Part shown: piece by piece, positions 11,907 through 22,872 of the stretch
Layout of the letters: the number at the start of each line of letters is the position of its first letter
How positions within the stretch are numbered: the first letter of the stretch is position 1
NCBI GenBank assembly: GCA_023614405.1
Contig: CM042684.1
Location: 204,668,941-204,732,940, forward strand
Reading direction: 5' to 3'
Source of the DNA: Avena insularis
Taxonomy: Eukaryota > Streptophyta > Magnoliopsida > Poales > Poaceae
Length of the DNA: 64,000 nucleotides
Notes under the pieces: model-generated
The model's database searches: none
The model's input: the letters and a program-made list of their open reading frames with translations, nothing else
What the model was told of the DNA's origin: nothing
Made by a program: the position numbers and the translations under genes

Positions 11907-12020
11907 GGGCTCAGCTCCGGATTCTGTATCTTCCGGGACATAGATCGAGTCGGTTCCTGGGGATGACCTGATAGATGGTTTTCTGAGGTGTTACAATGCT
12001 ACACCCGGTGGAATTGCCTG

Positions 12021-12398
12021 TCAGGTTGATCCGAGCTTCGATAGCATGTCGACAGCCTCGTTTTCCACTCGGGGTACATGGTGAAATTCACACCCCTCAA
12101 AGTAACCAGATATCTTCTGCACATGAAACCTGTACAGTGCCATGTTTGGATCCAGGGCGTCCCACACTCCGGACACTTGCTGCACCAACAAATCCGAGTC
12201 GCCAAGGCATATTATCCGATGTATGCCAATCTCTTTTGCCACTTTGAGCCCATGCACAAGAGCTTCATACTCAGCGACATTGTTTGATGCCGCGAAATGG
12301 ATCTGTAATACGTATTTTAGCTGGTCCTTCTTTGGCGAGGTAAGAACAACCCCGACGCCTAATCCGGTTTTGGTTTTCGACCCGTCAAAGTGCATCCT
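12021..12398 (-). pseudogene. Second (archaeal-type) RNase H, Tat element
   Basis: A minus-strand open stretch with MHFDGSKTKTGLGVGVVL, NVAEYEALVHGLKVA, CLGDSDLLVQQVSG and ENEAVDMLSKLG: the Asp, Glu, Asp and Asp positions of an RNase H fold related to archaeal and plant host enzymes. Its place between the first RNase H and integrase is diagnostic of the Tat lineage. It is in frame with the preceding RNase H, separated only by a TAG at about 12399-12401. Its role in the element cycle is thought to support RNA removal; that is family knowledge, not visible here. Confidence 0.88.
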
Positions 12399-12782
12399 CT
12401 AGTAGTTTGCATCTGGTGGCCGTGGTTCGTATTGTACCTCGGCCCAATCTACAAAAAAGTCCGCCACAGCCTGAGACTTTATTGCTTCTCTTCTGTCGTA
12501 TTGGGGCGCATAAGGAGCTAGCTCAATTGCCCATTTTGCAATTCTGTGACTCGCATCCTTGTTACCCATTATCTCGGATATGGGAGCTTCACATATCACT
12601 TTGATGGGGTGCTCCTCAAAGTAATGCTTTAACTTCTTTGCCGCCATATAGACACCATATGCCACCTTTTGAAAGTGCGGGTAGTTCTGTTTTGAGGCAG
12701 ATAATACCTCGCTCAAGTAATATCTTGGCCTCTTCATTGCGCTCTACTACAATCACTGCACTTACAACTCGGTTGGTTGCGG
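12399..12782 (-). pseudogene. First RNase H domain, Tat element
   Basis: Contains RPRYYLSEVLSASKQNYPHF, KLKHYFEEHPIKVICEAPISE and RIAKWAIELAPYAPQYDRR, the degenerate RNase H typical of Tat elements. The stretch 12738-12782 carries stops that separate it from reverse transcriptase. Confidence 0.82.
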
Positions 12783-13702
12783 CTATGTAGAGAAAATTGG
12801 ATCCTTTGATAGTGGAGAGGCTAACACTGGTGCAGTGGCCAACATCTTTTTTAAGTGGGCAAAGGCTTCATCAGCCTGTGGTGTCCAAACGAACTTATTC
12901 AACTTTTTCATGATTTGGTAGAGAGGCAATGCCTTTTCTCCCAACCGACATACAAACCGACTCAACGATGCTAGGCACCCAGTGAACTTCTGGACATCGT
13001 TAAGACATTTCGGCAGCTCCATTCGTTCAATGGCCCGAATCTTAGTTAGATTAACTTCGATACCTCGGCTGGAGACGAGAAATCCGAGTAATTTCCAGCC
13101 GGGACACCGAAGGTACATTTTTCCGGGTTAAGCTTCATCTGGAACCTTCTGAAGTTCACGAATGTCTGCCTGATGTCGTCAAGGAGCGTTTTGCTTTCCT
13201 TGGTCTTGATAACCACATCATCCACGTATACTTGTACGTTTTGACCTTTTTGGTCGTGCAAACATTTTTGCATACATCTTTGGTACGTTGCACCTGCATT
13301 ACGTAAACCAAGCGGCATAGTGCGATAGCAATAAGCCCCGTACGGGGTGATAAACATGGTATTTATTTGATCATCCGGATTCAGAGGTATCTGGTGGAAA
13401 CCAGAATATGCATCAATGAATGACAACAGTTCACATCCCGCGGTTGAGTCTATGACCTGATCTATCCTCGGCAGTGGAAATGGATCTTTTGGACACGCCT
13501 TATTCAGGTTCGTGTAATCGATACACATACGCCAAACCACTGCCACGTTCGGATCATCCTTCTTCTTTCCTACCAGCACCGGATTAGAGAGCCAATCCGG
13601 ATACAGTACTTCCATGATAAATCCTGCTGCTAGCAACCGAGCTATCTCGTCTCCAATGACTTTTCTCCTATCCTCGGCGAAGCGGCGGAGAGGTTGCTTC
13701 AC
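12783..13702 (-). pseudogene. Reverse transcriptase, Tat element
   Basis: Minus strand 13702-13046 then 13118-12783 in another frame. Motifs: WRMCIDYTNLNKACPKDPFPLP, LSFIDAYSGFHQIPL, YRTMPLGLRNAGATYQR and the catalytic YVDD at 13228-13217, then KLNPEKCTFGVPAG. A frame change near 13100 falls just before LLGFLVSSRGIEVN. The catalytic centre is intact. The N-terminal link to protease (13703-13960) is present but not open. Confidence 0.88.
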
Positions 13703-13960
13703 CGGCCTTTCTCAGGGTCTTACGTTCAAAGAGTGCTCGGCCAACTCCCTCGGAACACCTTGCAAATCCTGTGTGGACCAAGCAAAAATGTCCCGATTCT
13801 CACGGAGGAAGTTGACGAGCTCGCTTTCCTATTTATCAGTTAACCCGGCACCAATTGTTACAGTGTGCTCCGGGATCATGTCATCAACTGGAACCTTCTT
13901 GGTATCCTTTGTGGCTTGGAATGAAACGCTACCATGCGGGTTACTCAACGCCGGCATATA

Positions 13961-14584
13961 CTACTTTGTGGACTGAGCTAATACCGCCACCTCTTGGATT
14001 TTTCTTTTCTCTTGCGCAATCACGAGTGACTCGGCTAGGTTAGACCCAACTGAGGCACACTCAATGGAACATCGGAAATCTCCAGCAATGGTAATCACTC
14101 CATTAGGCCCGGGCAATTTCATCTTCAGATAACTGATGTGGCAGCTTGCCATGAACTTGTTCAATGCTGGTCTTCCGAGTAACGCGTGATACGCACTTTC
14201 CAAGTTCACCACCTCAAACTCCAGATTCTCAGTTCGGCAATTATCTCTCGTGCCGAATAGCACGCCAACCCAGACTTTGCCTATGGGCTCACAAGAAATG
14301 CCTGGTACAATACCATAGAAAGTTGTCCTTGTAGCCTGGAGCATGTTCTCCGAGATACCCAACTTGCGCATTGTATCCGCATACATGATGCTAATGCTAC
14401 TGCCATTGTCAATCAGTACCTTGGAGAACCTCACATTGATGTTCGGCCCAATGAATGTCGGGTCCAGCACTAGCGCATACGGACCTGGACTCGGCATAAG
14501 CTTGGGATGATCTTTGATGTTCCAGGTGATTTCCTGGTCCGACCAAGGCATGTAGCTCGTCACTGCTGGCATTACCGCACTGAC
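13961..14584 (-). pseudogene. Aspartic protease region, Tat element
   Basis: An open minus-strand stretch with the protease active site KVLIDNGSSISIMYA near 14420-14380 and a closing YHALLGRPALNKF motif. The DNGS active site is a Tat-type variant of the usual D-S/T-G. The upstream end is cut at 14584 by the Copia insertion; its continuation on the other side is at 22873. Confidence 0.8.
14580..14584. other. Target site duplication, left copy (Copia element)
   Basis: CTGAC before the 5' LTR pairs with TTGAC at 22868-22872; the single difference is C to T. Confidence 0.75.
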
Positions 14585-16264
14585 TGTTGGAGATATGCCC
14601 AAGAGGCAATAATAAAGTGGTTATTATTATATCTTTATGTTTATGATAAGTGTTTACATCCCATGCTATAATTGTATTAACCGGAAACATTAATACTTGT
14701 GTGTTTTGTAAACATAAAAGAGTCCCTAGTAAGCCTCTTGTTAAACTAGCTTGTTGATTAATGGATGATCATGGTTTCCTGATCATAGGCATTGGATGTC
14801 GTTAATAACAAGATCATATCATTAGGAGAATGATGTGATGGACACACACCCATAGTAAGCGTACCATAATATCAAGTCATTAAGTTCGTATTGCTGTAAG
14901 CTTTGAAATACATAGTAACCTAATCCTTCGACCATGAGGTTATGTTAATCACCATCACCGGATGGGTACTTTGATGACATCAAACGCCCGTAAATCGGGC
15001 GGTTATAAAGGTGTCATTGGGTATTCTGAAAGTATGTGTTGAAGCGCATAGACCAAGATTGGGATTTGTCCATCCATATGACGGATAGATATACTCTGGG
15101 CCCTCTCGGTGGAATGTCATCTAGATAGCTTGCAAGCATGTGACTGGGTCACAAGGGATGACATAATATGGAACGAGTAAAGAGTACTTATCGATTTGAG
15201 TTAGAACTAGGTATGGAGATACCGACGATCAAACCTCGGATAAGTAGAATATCGTGTGACAAAGGGAATTGGTTTCGTATGTTAATGGTTCTATCGATCA
15301 CAAATTTATCGTTGAGTATGTGGGAGCCGTTATGGAACTCCAGATCCCGCTGATGGTTATTGATCGGAGAGGTGCCTTCATCATGTCTGCATATTCACGA
15401 ACCGTAGGGTGACACACTTAAGGTTCGAAGTTGTTTTAAGTAGATATGGAATTTGCGTTGGAGACCAAATGTTGTTCGGAGTCTCAGAATGGATCCAGGA
15501 CATCACGAGGAGATCCGAAATGGTCCAGAGAATAAGATTCATATATTGGGGATCATTTTCTAAGTTGGGAAATGTTCCGAAGTGTTTGTATGGAGATTCT
15601 AGAAGGTTTCGGAATGTTCTAGAAGGTTCTAGAGGATTTCTTGGAGTTTACTTGAAAACCAAGAAAGGGATCAAGGGAGTCCAAGTGGGGCAATACACGG
15701 ATTCGTGGGGGAGGAGGACTCCTCCCCAACCCTTGACCCAAGGAGGAGGGAGTCCTACTAGGACTCCCCTCCCCAGCAGCGCCTCCTCCTTTAAATAGAA
15801 GGGAGGCGCCCCTCTGCCCTCTCTCATAACAACCAATCTCAGCCGCCTCTCTCCTCCACCTTTCTTACGCACAGGCATAGGCGAAGCCCTGCAATTCTCA
15901 TCTCCACCACCACCACCACGCCAGTTGTCTCTGGGATTCCGTGGACAAGATCTACTACCTCATTGCTTTCTGGAACGGGGAGAGGAAGGTCTGCTTCGAC
16001 TCTGCACGTGTGACCGTCTGCGGAAGCGCTGCCGGAACGAGGCGCCGGAAGGATCGTCCACACGATCTTGAGATCGGCAAGTGATCGACTACATCATCCA
16101 CGAGATCTAATCTCGTAACGCTTTCAGTTCTACGAGGGTTAGTACTGATCTATCTCATTGCTCATGTATAATAGATTAGATCTTGGCTTTTGTCTATATT
16201 AGATCTGGGTTTTTGTTCGTTCTTGCGGTAGAAATTTTTCGTTTTCCATGCTACGAACCCATCA
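14585..16264 (+). repeat. 5' LTR of the Copia element (1680 bp)
   Basis: From TGTTGGAG to ACCCATCA, followed by the primer site. A TATA-like TTTAAATA lies at 15790-15797. It is about 50 bp longer than the 3' copy, mainly because a segment near 16105-16145 is absent from the 3' LTR. Confidence 0.93.
15790..15797 (+). promoter_or_regulatory. TATA-like box of the Copia 5' LTR
   Basis: TTTAAATA upstream of GAAGGGAGGCGCC, repeated at 22432-22439 in the 3' LTR. It is placed where BARE/Angela LTRs have a promoter. Confidence 0.55.
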
Positions 16265-16265
16265 G

Positions 16266-16278
16266 TGGTATCAGAGCC
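16266..16278 (+). other. Primer binding site of the Copia element
   Basis: TGGTATCAGAGCC, one base after the 5' LTR end; initiator tRNA-Met type. Confidence 0.9.
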
Positions 16279-18600
16279 TTGTCTATGCGTAGATCTGTTG
16301 CACGAGTAGAACACAATGAGGTTGTGGGCGTTGGTGCTCGTGCCATCTTTTGCTATGTGTGTACTTTGCATCTTGCGGTATGGTGGGATGAAGCAGCTTG
16401 GGATAACATTACATGTCATCGTACATGAGACTTGCTCCACGCTTGACGTGCAACTTGTTTTGCACAAGTGGCTTTGCGGGTGTCTGTCTCTCCCATCATA
16501 GTATAGATCCAATCTACACTTTGCACTTGATAGTACTTGTATCAACGTTGTGGTTCAGTTTCGTAGGTAAGATCCATTCTTAGTCGAAAGAAAATTAGAG
16601 GCATCTAACTTGTTTTTGCAGGGGTTTTGTGATGTGATATGGCCATCATGTGATTGTGATTGTATTTGATGTATGCAATGATCCTTGTTGTAATATGGCA
16701 ACCGGAGAGCTAATGGTTGTCTTTAATTCTATTAAGACCTGCGTGTCTATTCATCTTGTAATAGCTTTGTTCCAAGTAGTTGTAATAGTTGCTAGTGATG
16801 ATGGACAACCATGAAGCGGCGCCACGGACCTTGACGCAATGCTGGTTATGATGGAGATCATGTCCGTGCTTTGGAGATGGAGATCGAAGGCATAAGAAGA
16901 AAGGGCATATCATATCATACTAATTATGAATTGCCTGTGATGTTAATCCTTTATGCATCTTGTATTGCTTAGATCGTGACGGTAGCATTATAAGATGATC
17001 CCTCTCACTAAATATCAAGTAATAAAGTGTTCGTCCTTAGTAGGCACCGTTGCTAAGACTCGTCGTTTCGAAGCATCTCGTGATGATCGGGTGTGATAGA
17101 TTCTACGTGTGCATACGACGGGTGCAAGCCAGATTTGCACATGCGGATACTAAGGTTAACCTTGACGAGCCTAGCATGTACAGACATGGCCTCGGAACAC
17201 GGAATACCGAAAGGTAAAGCATGAGTCATATGGATGATATGATGAACATGTTGATTGTTCGCCTTTGAAGCTACACCATCGCACGTGATGATCGGACTTG
17301 GTGTAGTGGATTTGGTTCGTGTAATCACTAAAACAAACTCGAGGGATGTTGTTTTTAGTGGGAGTTTATTTGTAATTTGGATTAGTCAAACTCATTTTAT
17401 CATAAACACAATCAAAGTGAATTTGCATAGTTTGTTGTAGTCATTGGCATCCGTTCACCACCTTACGCTTAGTTATAGTTGAGATAGTAGAACTATAGAA
17501 ATTCTGGATATTTTCTTTACGAACTGGTATCGTATTGTTTTGAGTGTCAATCTAAAGTTTAAAAGTCATATTGCAAATTTTCAGCAAACTCCGTTTACTC
17601 TGTGAAGTTTAATAAACAGTATTAAATCAAGAATAACAATTCCAGTGTTAGTATCTAATGTATCATGTTTGCCTCCATGATTCTTGATACTCAAAAGATT
17701 GTTTTAATATCAAGTTTATCTAAGAGCTGAAAGCAATGTTTCAGAAACCATCATATGTGAAAGGTATTGCGATATCTAAAACAATATGTTGGTTACAACA
17801 TGATAGAGTATACGTCCTCATATTTGATGAGAATTTGTGAAGGTTGGAGACGCCAGTCGTCCTAATCCTCCAAAAGGTTTTGGAAAAGAAACATTATACT
17901 CGCAATTCACCTTTATAAGCTATACCAGCTTGATCATGAAAGTTGTCATGATAATGATGAATAGAAGATGTAAGTAAAATGTTTACTACACTAAAAGATT
18001 ACTAAAGAATGGAACTTTAAAAGAATGCCAAACATTTGATGAAGGTGATCCACTTCAAAGTGCAAGTCCAAAGGTATTAGTATTTGACTATACACACTTT
18101 GTACTATGTGTCATGTGAATGACACCACTATTGATGTTGATAGATTATTTTAAAAGAAAAGGAATTGTTGAAAGAGAATCTATAAAATATTTGGCAGAAA
18201 ATAAAAGATTGGAGATATCCAACTTAGGTATATAGAAGATACATGTTATGGATGTATTCCTTAGTTGTTAAACAATGTGGTTCTGCAGTATTGGATACCG
18301 AATTGGTTGGTATGAAGTGTCATACAGGACAACACAATTCATGAACTGCAATGGCCTAAGTAACTAGCAAGAGAATATGTGATGATGTTCATCGAAAACA
18401 AACAAAGGGTTGTTGTGTTGCTCGTTAACATCAAAGCTTACCTTCAAGATTTGTTTCAATAATTGTTATTTTGATCAGGTATTATGACAACAAAAGGTTG
18501 TTCAAATAATTACTGTATTCCATAATAGATGGATGATATACAAGTCTGGTTGGAGAAATAACGACCATAAAACTAATGCTAAAATGTCGCAAGACAAATG
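16279..18600 (+). pseudogene. Leader and decayed gag region of the Copia element
   Basis: The first 1.1 kb resembles the Angela/WIS leader (Cys- and Val-coding chance frames, GTGGGAGTTTAT near 17358). Beyond about 17600, where gag and protease should lie, no frame is open and I cannot recognise domain motifs with confidence. Confidence 0.6.
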
Positions 18601-19460
18601 ATTGAAAGATCACTTGCAAAGTGACATCACCATTTAAATTATATTGAAAAGGATACATGAAGAAACTCCATGTTGATGGATTTTTGGAGTCTTTGATTTT
18701 GATCAAATGACGCTTGTGATACTTTCTTGGAGATAATTAAAACTCCGTTCGTAGGCCAAAAGAGGAACGGACGACTAACTAATTGGAATTTGTACATATT
18801 GATGTATATAGTCCATTATGTGTAGTCGTGGGCGATGGATTTCAACTTCATATGCTTTCTCCGAAGATTTGAGTGAGTATATGTATATACTTACTCAATA
18901 AGGAAGAAGTATGAAACATTTGAAAATGTTCAAAGACTTTCAAGATGAAGTGGAAATCATTGTAACAAGAAAATAAAAAGTTTATGATTGGATCATAAAG
19001 AAAGATGTTTGAGTCACAAGTTTAGCAAAACACCTAAGATTTGAGGAATCGTTCCATGGATTTGCATTTCCCAAAACACCATAGGAGTATGGAGTATTCG
19101 AGATATGTAATGAAACCTTGTTTGACATGGTAAGATCAAAGGTGTCATTTATAAAACTGCCATTATATTTTAAAAGATTAAAGCTTTAGTGACTACCACT
19201 TTTACACTGAAAAGAGCTCCATCGTGATCTGTTGGAATGACACCATATAAGTAATGGTTTGGGATAAAACCCAAGTTGTCCTTTCTTAATTTTTTTGGTA
19301 TGCTAGGCATAAGTAAAATGTTTACAACCAAAGTCGGATGAGCATGTCTTTCTAGGTTATTTCGAATAACCATTGGGTATTCCTCCATAACACCGAAGAC
19401 AAAAGTGTTTGTCACTTAGAATGTCAAGTTTCTTGAGAAGGAATTTTTGGTGAAAAGTTA
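18601..19460 (+). pseudogene. Copia integrase remnant
   Basis: Fragments in changing frames recall Angela-type integrase: LHVDG then LESL near 18670-18695, LEFVHIDVYSPLC near 18785-18825, KKYETFENVQRLS near 18907-18945, and TTFTLKRAPS near 19190-19215, where the family has a TAFTLNRAPS-like motif. Several stops and shifts lie between them. The reading is weak locally but collinear overall. Confidence 0.6.
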
Positions 19461-20640
19461 AGTGGGAGGACAATAGAACTTTGACAAGGTTGTTGAATCT
19501 TGGCTAATATGTGCTGAGTTGCGCAGCGTCGGTAAGTGTCCCGGAGGCAGCAACAAAGCTCATGGCTCACGTGCCTCAAAGGTTGTGGTCACAGAGATCT
19601 AAGTTCTTATTGAACCAAGTAGGTCGGGTAAGTAATCAAATGCCAAGATTTGAGAGTTAAATCATTGTTGTTTGACAATGATGAACCGACTACATGCAAA
19701 TAAGCAATGATGGGCCCTGACTTCGTTAAGTGGCTTGAAGCCATAAAATCCATGATAATTCCATGCACGAGAAATCAATCTTTGAATTTGAAAGACCCTC
19801 TGGAAAGGTGCAAGACCTTACAATCGTATATGGAACTATAAAGAAATAGACATGGATGTTTCACATCTATGAAATAGTCGACATGTCGGAAAGAGTTTAC
19901 GACAATGTTCAAGGAATTGACTATGATAAGGTTTGAACTTTCATAGCGATATTTAGTCTGGACGGATTAATGTAGCAACCACTACATATATTTTAGTATA
20001 TGGTATTTGAACAAACAAAACAAGTTCTTCTAATAGAATGGTTACCTAGGATGTGTCCATGACACGATCCAAAGGGTTTTGTTAATTCAAAGGATGCTAA
20101 AAGAGTATGCAAAACTTCAATGGTTGAAGTGAGCATCGCGGAGTTGGAATCTTCACCGTGATGAAACCGTTAAAAGGTTTAATTTCATCAGAGACGATGA
20201 AGATGCTTGCATTTTTGCAAGAAATTAAGTGGGAGCGCTGAGACATATTTCTAATACATTATGTGAGAGACATATTGTTGATTAGAAATGATGTATCTTT
20301 TATTGACACAGGTTAAGAATTTCATTTCGATGAAAGACTTAGGCATAACCCAAGAATTAGGCATCAATGTCTATATGGATAGATTGAGGCGCTAATATGG
20401 TTTTGCCAAATGTACATAGATAAGATGTTGAATAAGTTCAATATGGAAATGATAAGAAAGGTTCTTGACGCACGGAAAGGACTGAATCAAGATTCAAGTG
20501 TGTTGACACGAGATTCAAGTGTTTTGACACTTGGTGAAATCACAAGAATATTTTTGATCAATCATTCTTTGAGATGTACACATCCAGATATGTCCTATGC
20601 TCTAAATGTTATGAGCATATACCAGAATGACTCATAAGAT
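19461..20640 (+). pseudogene. Copia reverse transcriptase remnant
   Basis: Collinear fragments: MMGPDFVKWLEAIKSMI-like text near 19708-19760, and KNFISMKDLGITQELGINVYMD near 20312-20380, followed by MYIDKMLNKFNMEMIRK (20410-20460). At the catalytic box the codons at 20260-20271 read Tyr-Val-Arg-Asp rather than the family's YVDD, so the enzyme would be inactive even with frames intact. Confidence 0.65.
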
Positions 20641-21221
20641 GATCATTGGACAATAGTAGGGATATTCCTATGATCTTTGGAAGAACTAAGAATATAATAG
20701 TTGTGATAAATAGTTCATTGTAAATTGTTGCATTGATACTAGTTTTGTCACAAATTAAGTTTATCTCAATTTAAACTATGGGTGGCACAATGTAATGGAA
20801 AAGAAGTTCCATAACGGATTTGGTTGAGTACCAAAGTTAAAACATTGTGACAGATACTACAACAAAAGGCTAAGTATATGACTGCTATTGTAGCAGCAAA
20901 TGAGGGCATTTGCGTCAAGTAGTTTGTTATCAAACTAGGTGTGGTTCATAGCGGGATAATACTATGAAGATACATTGTATGAAAATTGTATTAACATGAT
21001 TTAATCCCAAGGAACTAAATGTCTCACCAAAGGACAAAATTTCTACAATGCCATATCATTAGTGAATGAGTAATGCCTAGAGACGCAAGGAAATGCAAAT
21101 ACACACGGACCTGGAAGTGTCAGATCCGAAGATTATGTTTACCACTAGCAATAGTGTCTATACAACACAAGAAAGCCATAGGTGTTGAATGCACAAGTTT
21201 TTAACTAGATTATTGACTCTA
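20641..21221 (+). pseudogene. Copia RNase H remnant
   Basis: Between the reverse transcriptase remnant and the polypurine tract. Fragments such as TTTKGIVY-like text near 20850-20900, where TTEAEY is expected, support RNase H. No open frame. Confidence 0.45.
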
Positions 21222-21236
21222 GTGCAAGTGGGAGAC
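21222..21236 (+). other. Polypurine tract of the Copia element
   Basis: GTGCAAGTGGGAGAC directly before the 3' LTR, as in BARE/Angela elements. Confidence 0.85.
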
Positions 21237-22867
21237 TATTGGAGATTTGCCCAAGAGGCAATAATAAAGTGGTTATTATTATATCTTTATTTTTATGATA
21301 AGTGTTTACATCCGATGCTATAATTGTATTAACCGGAAACATTAATACTTGTGTGTTTTGTAAACATAAAAGAGTCCCTAGTAAGCCTCTTGTTAAACTA
21401 GCTTGTTGATTAATGGATGATCATGGTTTCCTAATCATAGGCATTGGATGTCGTTAATAACAAGATCATATCATTAGGAGAATGATGTGATGGACACACA
21501 CCCATAGTAAGCGTAGCATAAGATCAAGTCAGTAAGTTTGTATTGCTGTAAGCTTTGAAATACATAGTAACCTAATCCTTCGACCATGAGGTTATGTCAA
21601 TCACCATCACCGGATGGGTAGTTTGATGACATCAAACGCCGCTTCGTAACTGGGCGGTTATAAAGGTGTCATTGGGTATTCTGAAAGTCTGTGTTGAAGC
21701 GCATAGACCAAGATTGGGATTTGTCCATCCATTTGACGGATAGATATACTCTGGGCCCTCTCGGTGGAATGTCATCTAGATATCTTGCAAGCATGTGACT
21801 GGGTCACAAGGGATGACATAACATGGAACGACTAAAGAGTACTTATCAGTAACGAGTTAGAACTAGGTATGGAGATACCGACGATCAAACCTCGGATAAG
21901 TAGAATATCGTGTGACAAAGGGAATTGGTTTCATATGTTAATGGTTCTATCGATCACAAAGTCATCGTTGAGTATGTGGGAGCCGACATGGATCTCCAGA
22001 TCCCGCTGATGGTTATTGATCGGAGAGGTGTCTTCATCATGTCTGCATATTCACGAACCGTAGGGTGACATACTTAAGGTTCTAAGTTGTTTTAAGTAGA
22101 TATGGAATTTGCGTTGGAGACCGAATGTTGTTCGGAGTCTCGGAATGGATCCGGGACATCACGAGGAGATCCGGAATGGTCCAGAGAATAAGATTCATAT
22201 ATTGGGGATCATTTTCTAAGTATGGAAATGTTCCAGAGTGTTTGTATGGAGATTCTAGAAGGTTTCGGAATGTTCTAGAAGGTTCTAGAGGATTTCTTGG
22301 AGTTTACTTGAAAACCAAGAAAGGGATCAAGGGAGTCCAAGTGGGGCAATACAGTTATGGGGGAGGAGGACTCCTCCCCAACCTCGACCCAAGGAGGAGT
22401 CCTACTAGGACTCCCCTCCCAGCCTCCTTCCTTTAAATAGAAGGGAGGCGCTCCCCTCTGCCCTCTCATAACAACCAATCTCAGCCGCCTCTCTCCTCCA
22501 CCTTTCTTCTGCACAGGCAAAGGCGAAGCCCTGCAGAATTCTCATCTCCACCACCACCACGCCGTCGTGCTACTGGGATTCCATGGAGAAGATCTACTAC
22601 CTCCGCTGCTTTCATTGGGCAGGGAGAGGAAGGTGCCTTCGACTCGCGATGTGACCGTCTGCGGAAGCGCTGCCGGAACACGGCGCTGGAAGGATCATCC
22701 ACACGATGTTGAGATCGGCAAGTGATCGACTACATCATCCACGAGATCTGATCTATCTCGTTGCTCATGTCTAATAGATTAGATCTTGGCTTTTGTCTAG
22801 ATTAGATCTGGGTTTTTGTTCGTTCTTGCGGTAGAAAATTTTCGTTTTCCATGGTACGAACCCATCA
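21237..22867 (+). repeat. 3' LTR of the Copia element (1631 bp)
   Basis: Begins TATTGGAG (first G of the usual TGTTGG changed to A) and ends ACCCATCA. It lacks about 40 bases present in the 5' copy near 16105-16145; short GATCT repeats flank the missing part. Confidence 0.93.
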
Positions 22868-22872
22868 TTGAC
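22868..22872. other. Target site duplication, right copy (Copia element)
   Basis: TTGAC, partner of CTGAC at 14580-14584. Confidence 0.75.

Larger units (their letters stand above)
14585..22867 (+). mobile_element. Angela/BARE/WIS-like Copia element with decayed interior
   Basis: An 8283-bp element with two similar LTRs (TGTTGGAGATATGCCC at the start), a tRNA-Met primer site, a polypurine tract and a near-perfect 5-bp target duplication. The LTR opening, the leader (GAAGCGGCGCCACGG near 16813) and translated fragments of integrase and reverse transcriptase match the Angela/BARE group as I know it. No open frame above about 100 codons remains in a 5 kb interior, although the LTRs look about 96-97% identical over the first 430 bases. 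It split the Tat element between gag and protease. Confidence 0.92.

Noticed and set aside
22125..22436. 103-codon frame in the Copia 3' LTR (also 15409-15798 in the 5' LTR)
   Set aside because: Lies in LTR sequence of the Angela type with no known product; length differs between the two LTRs.
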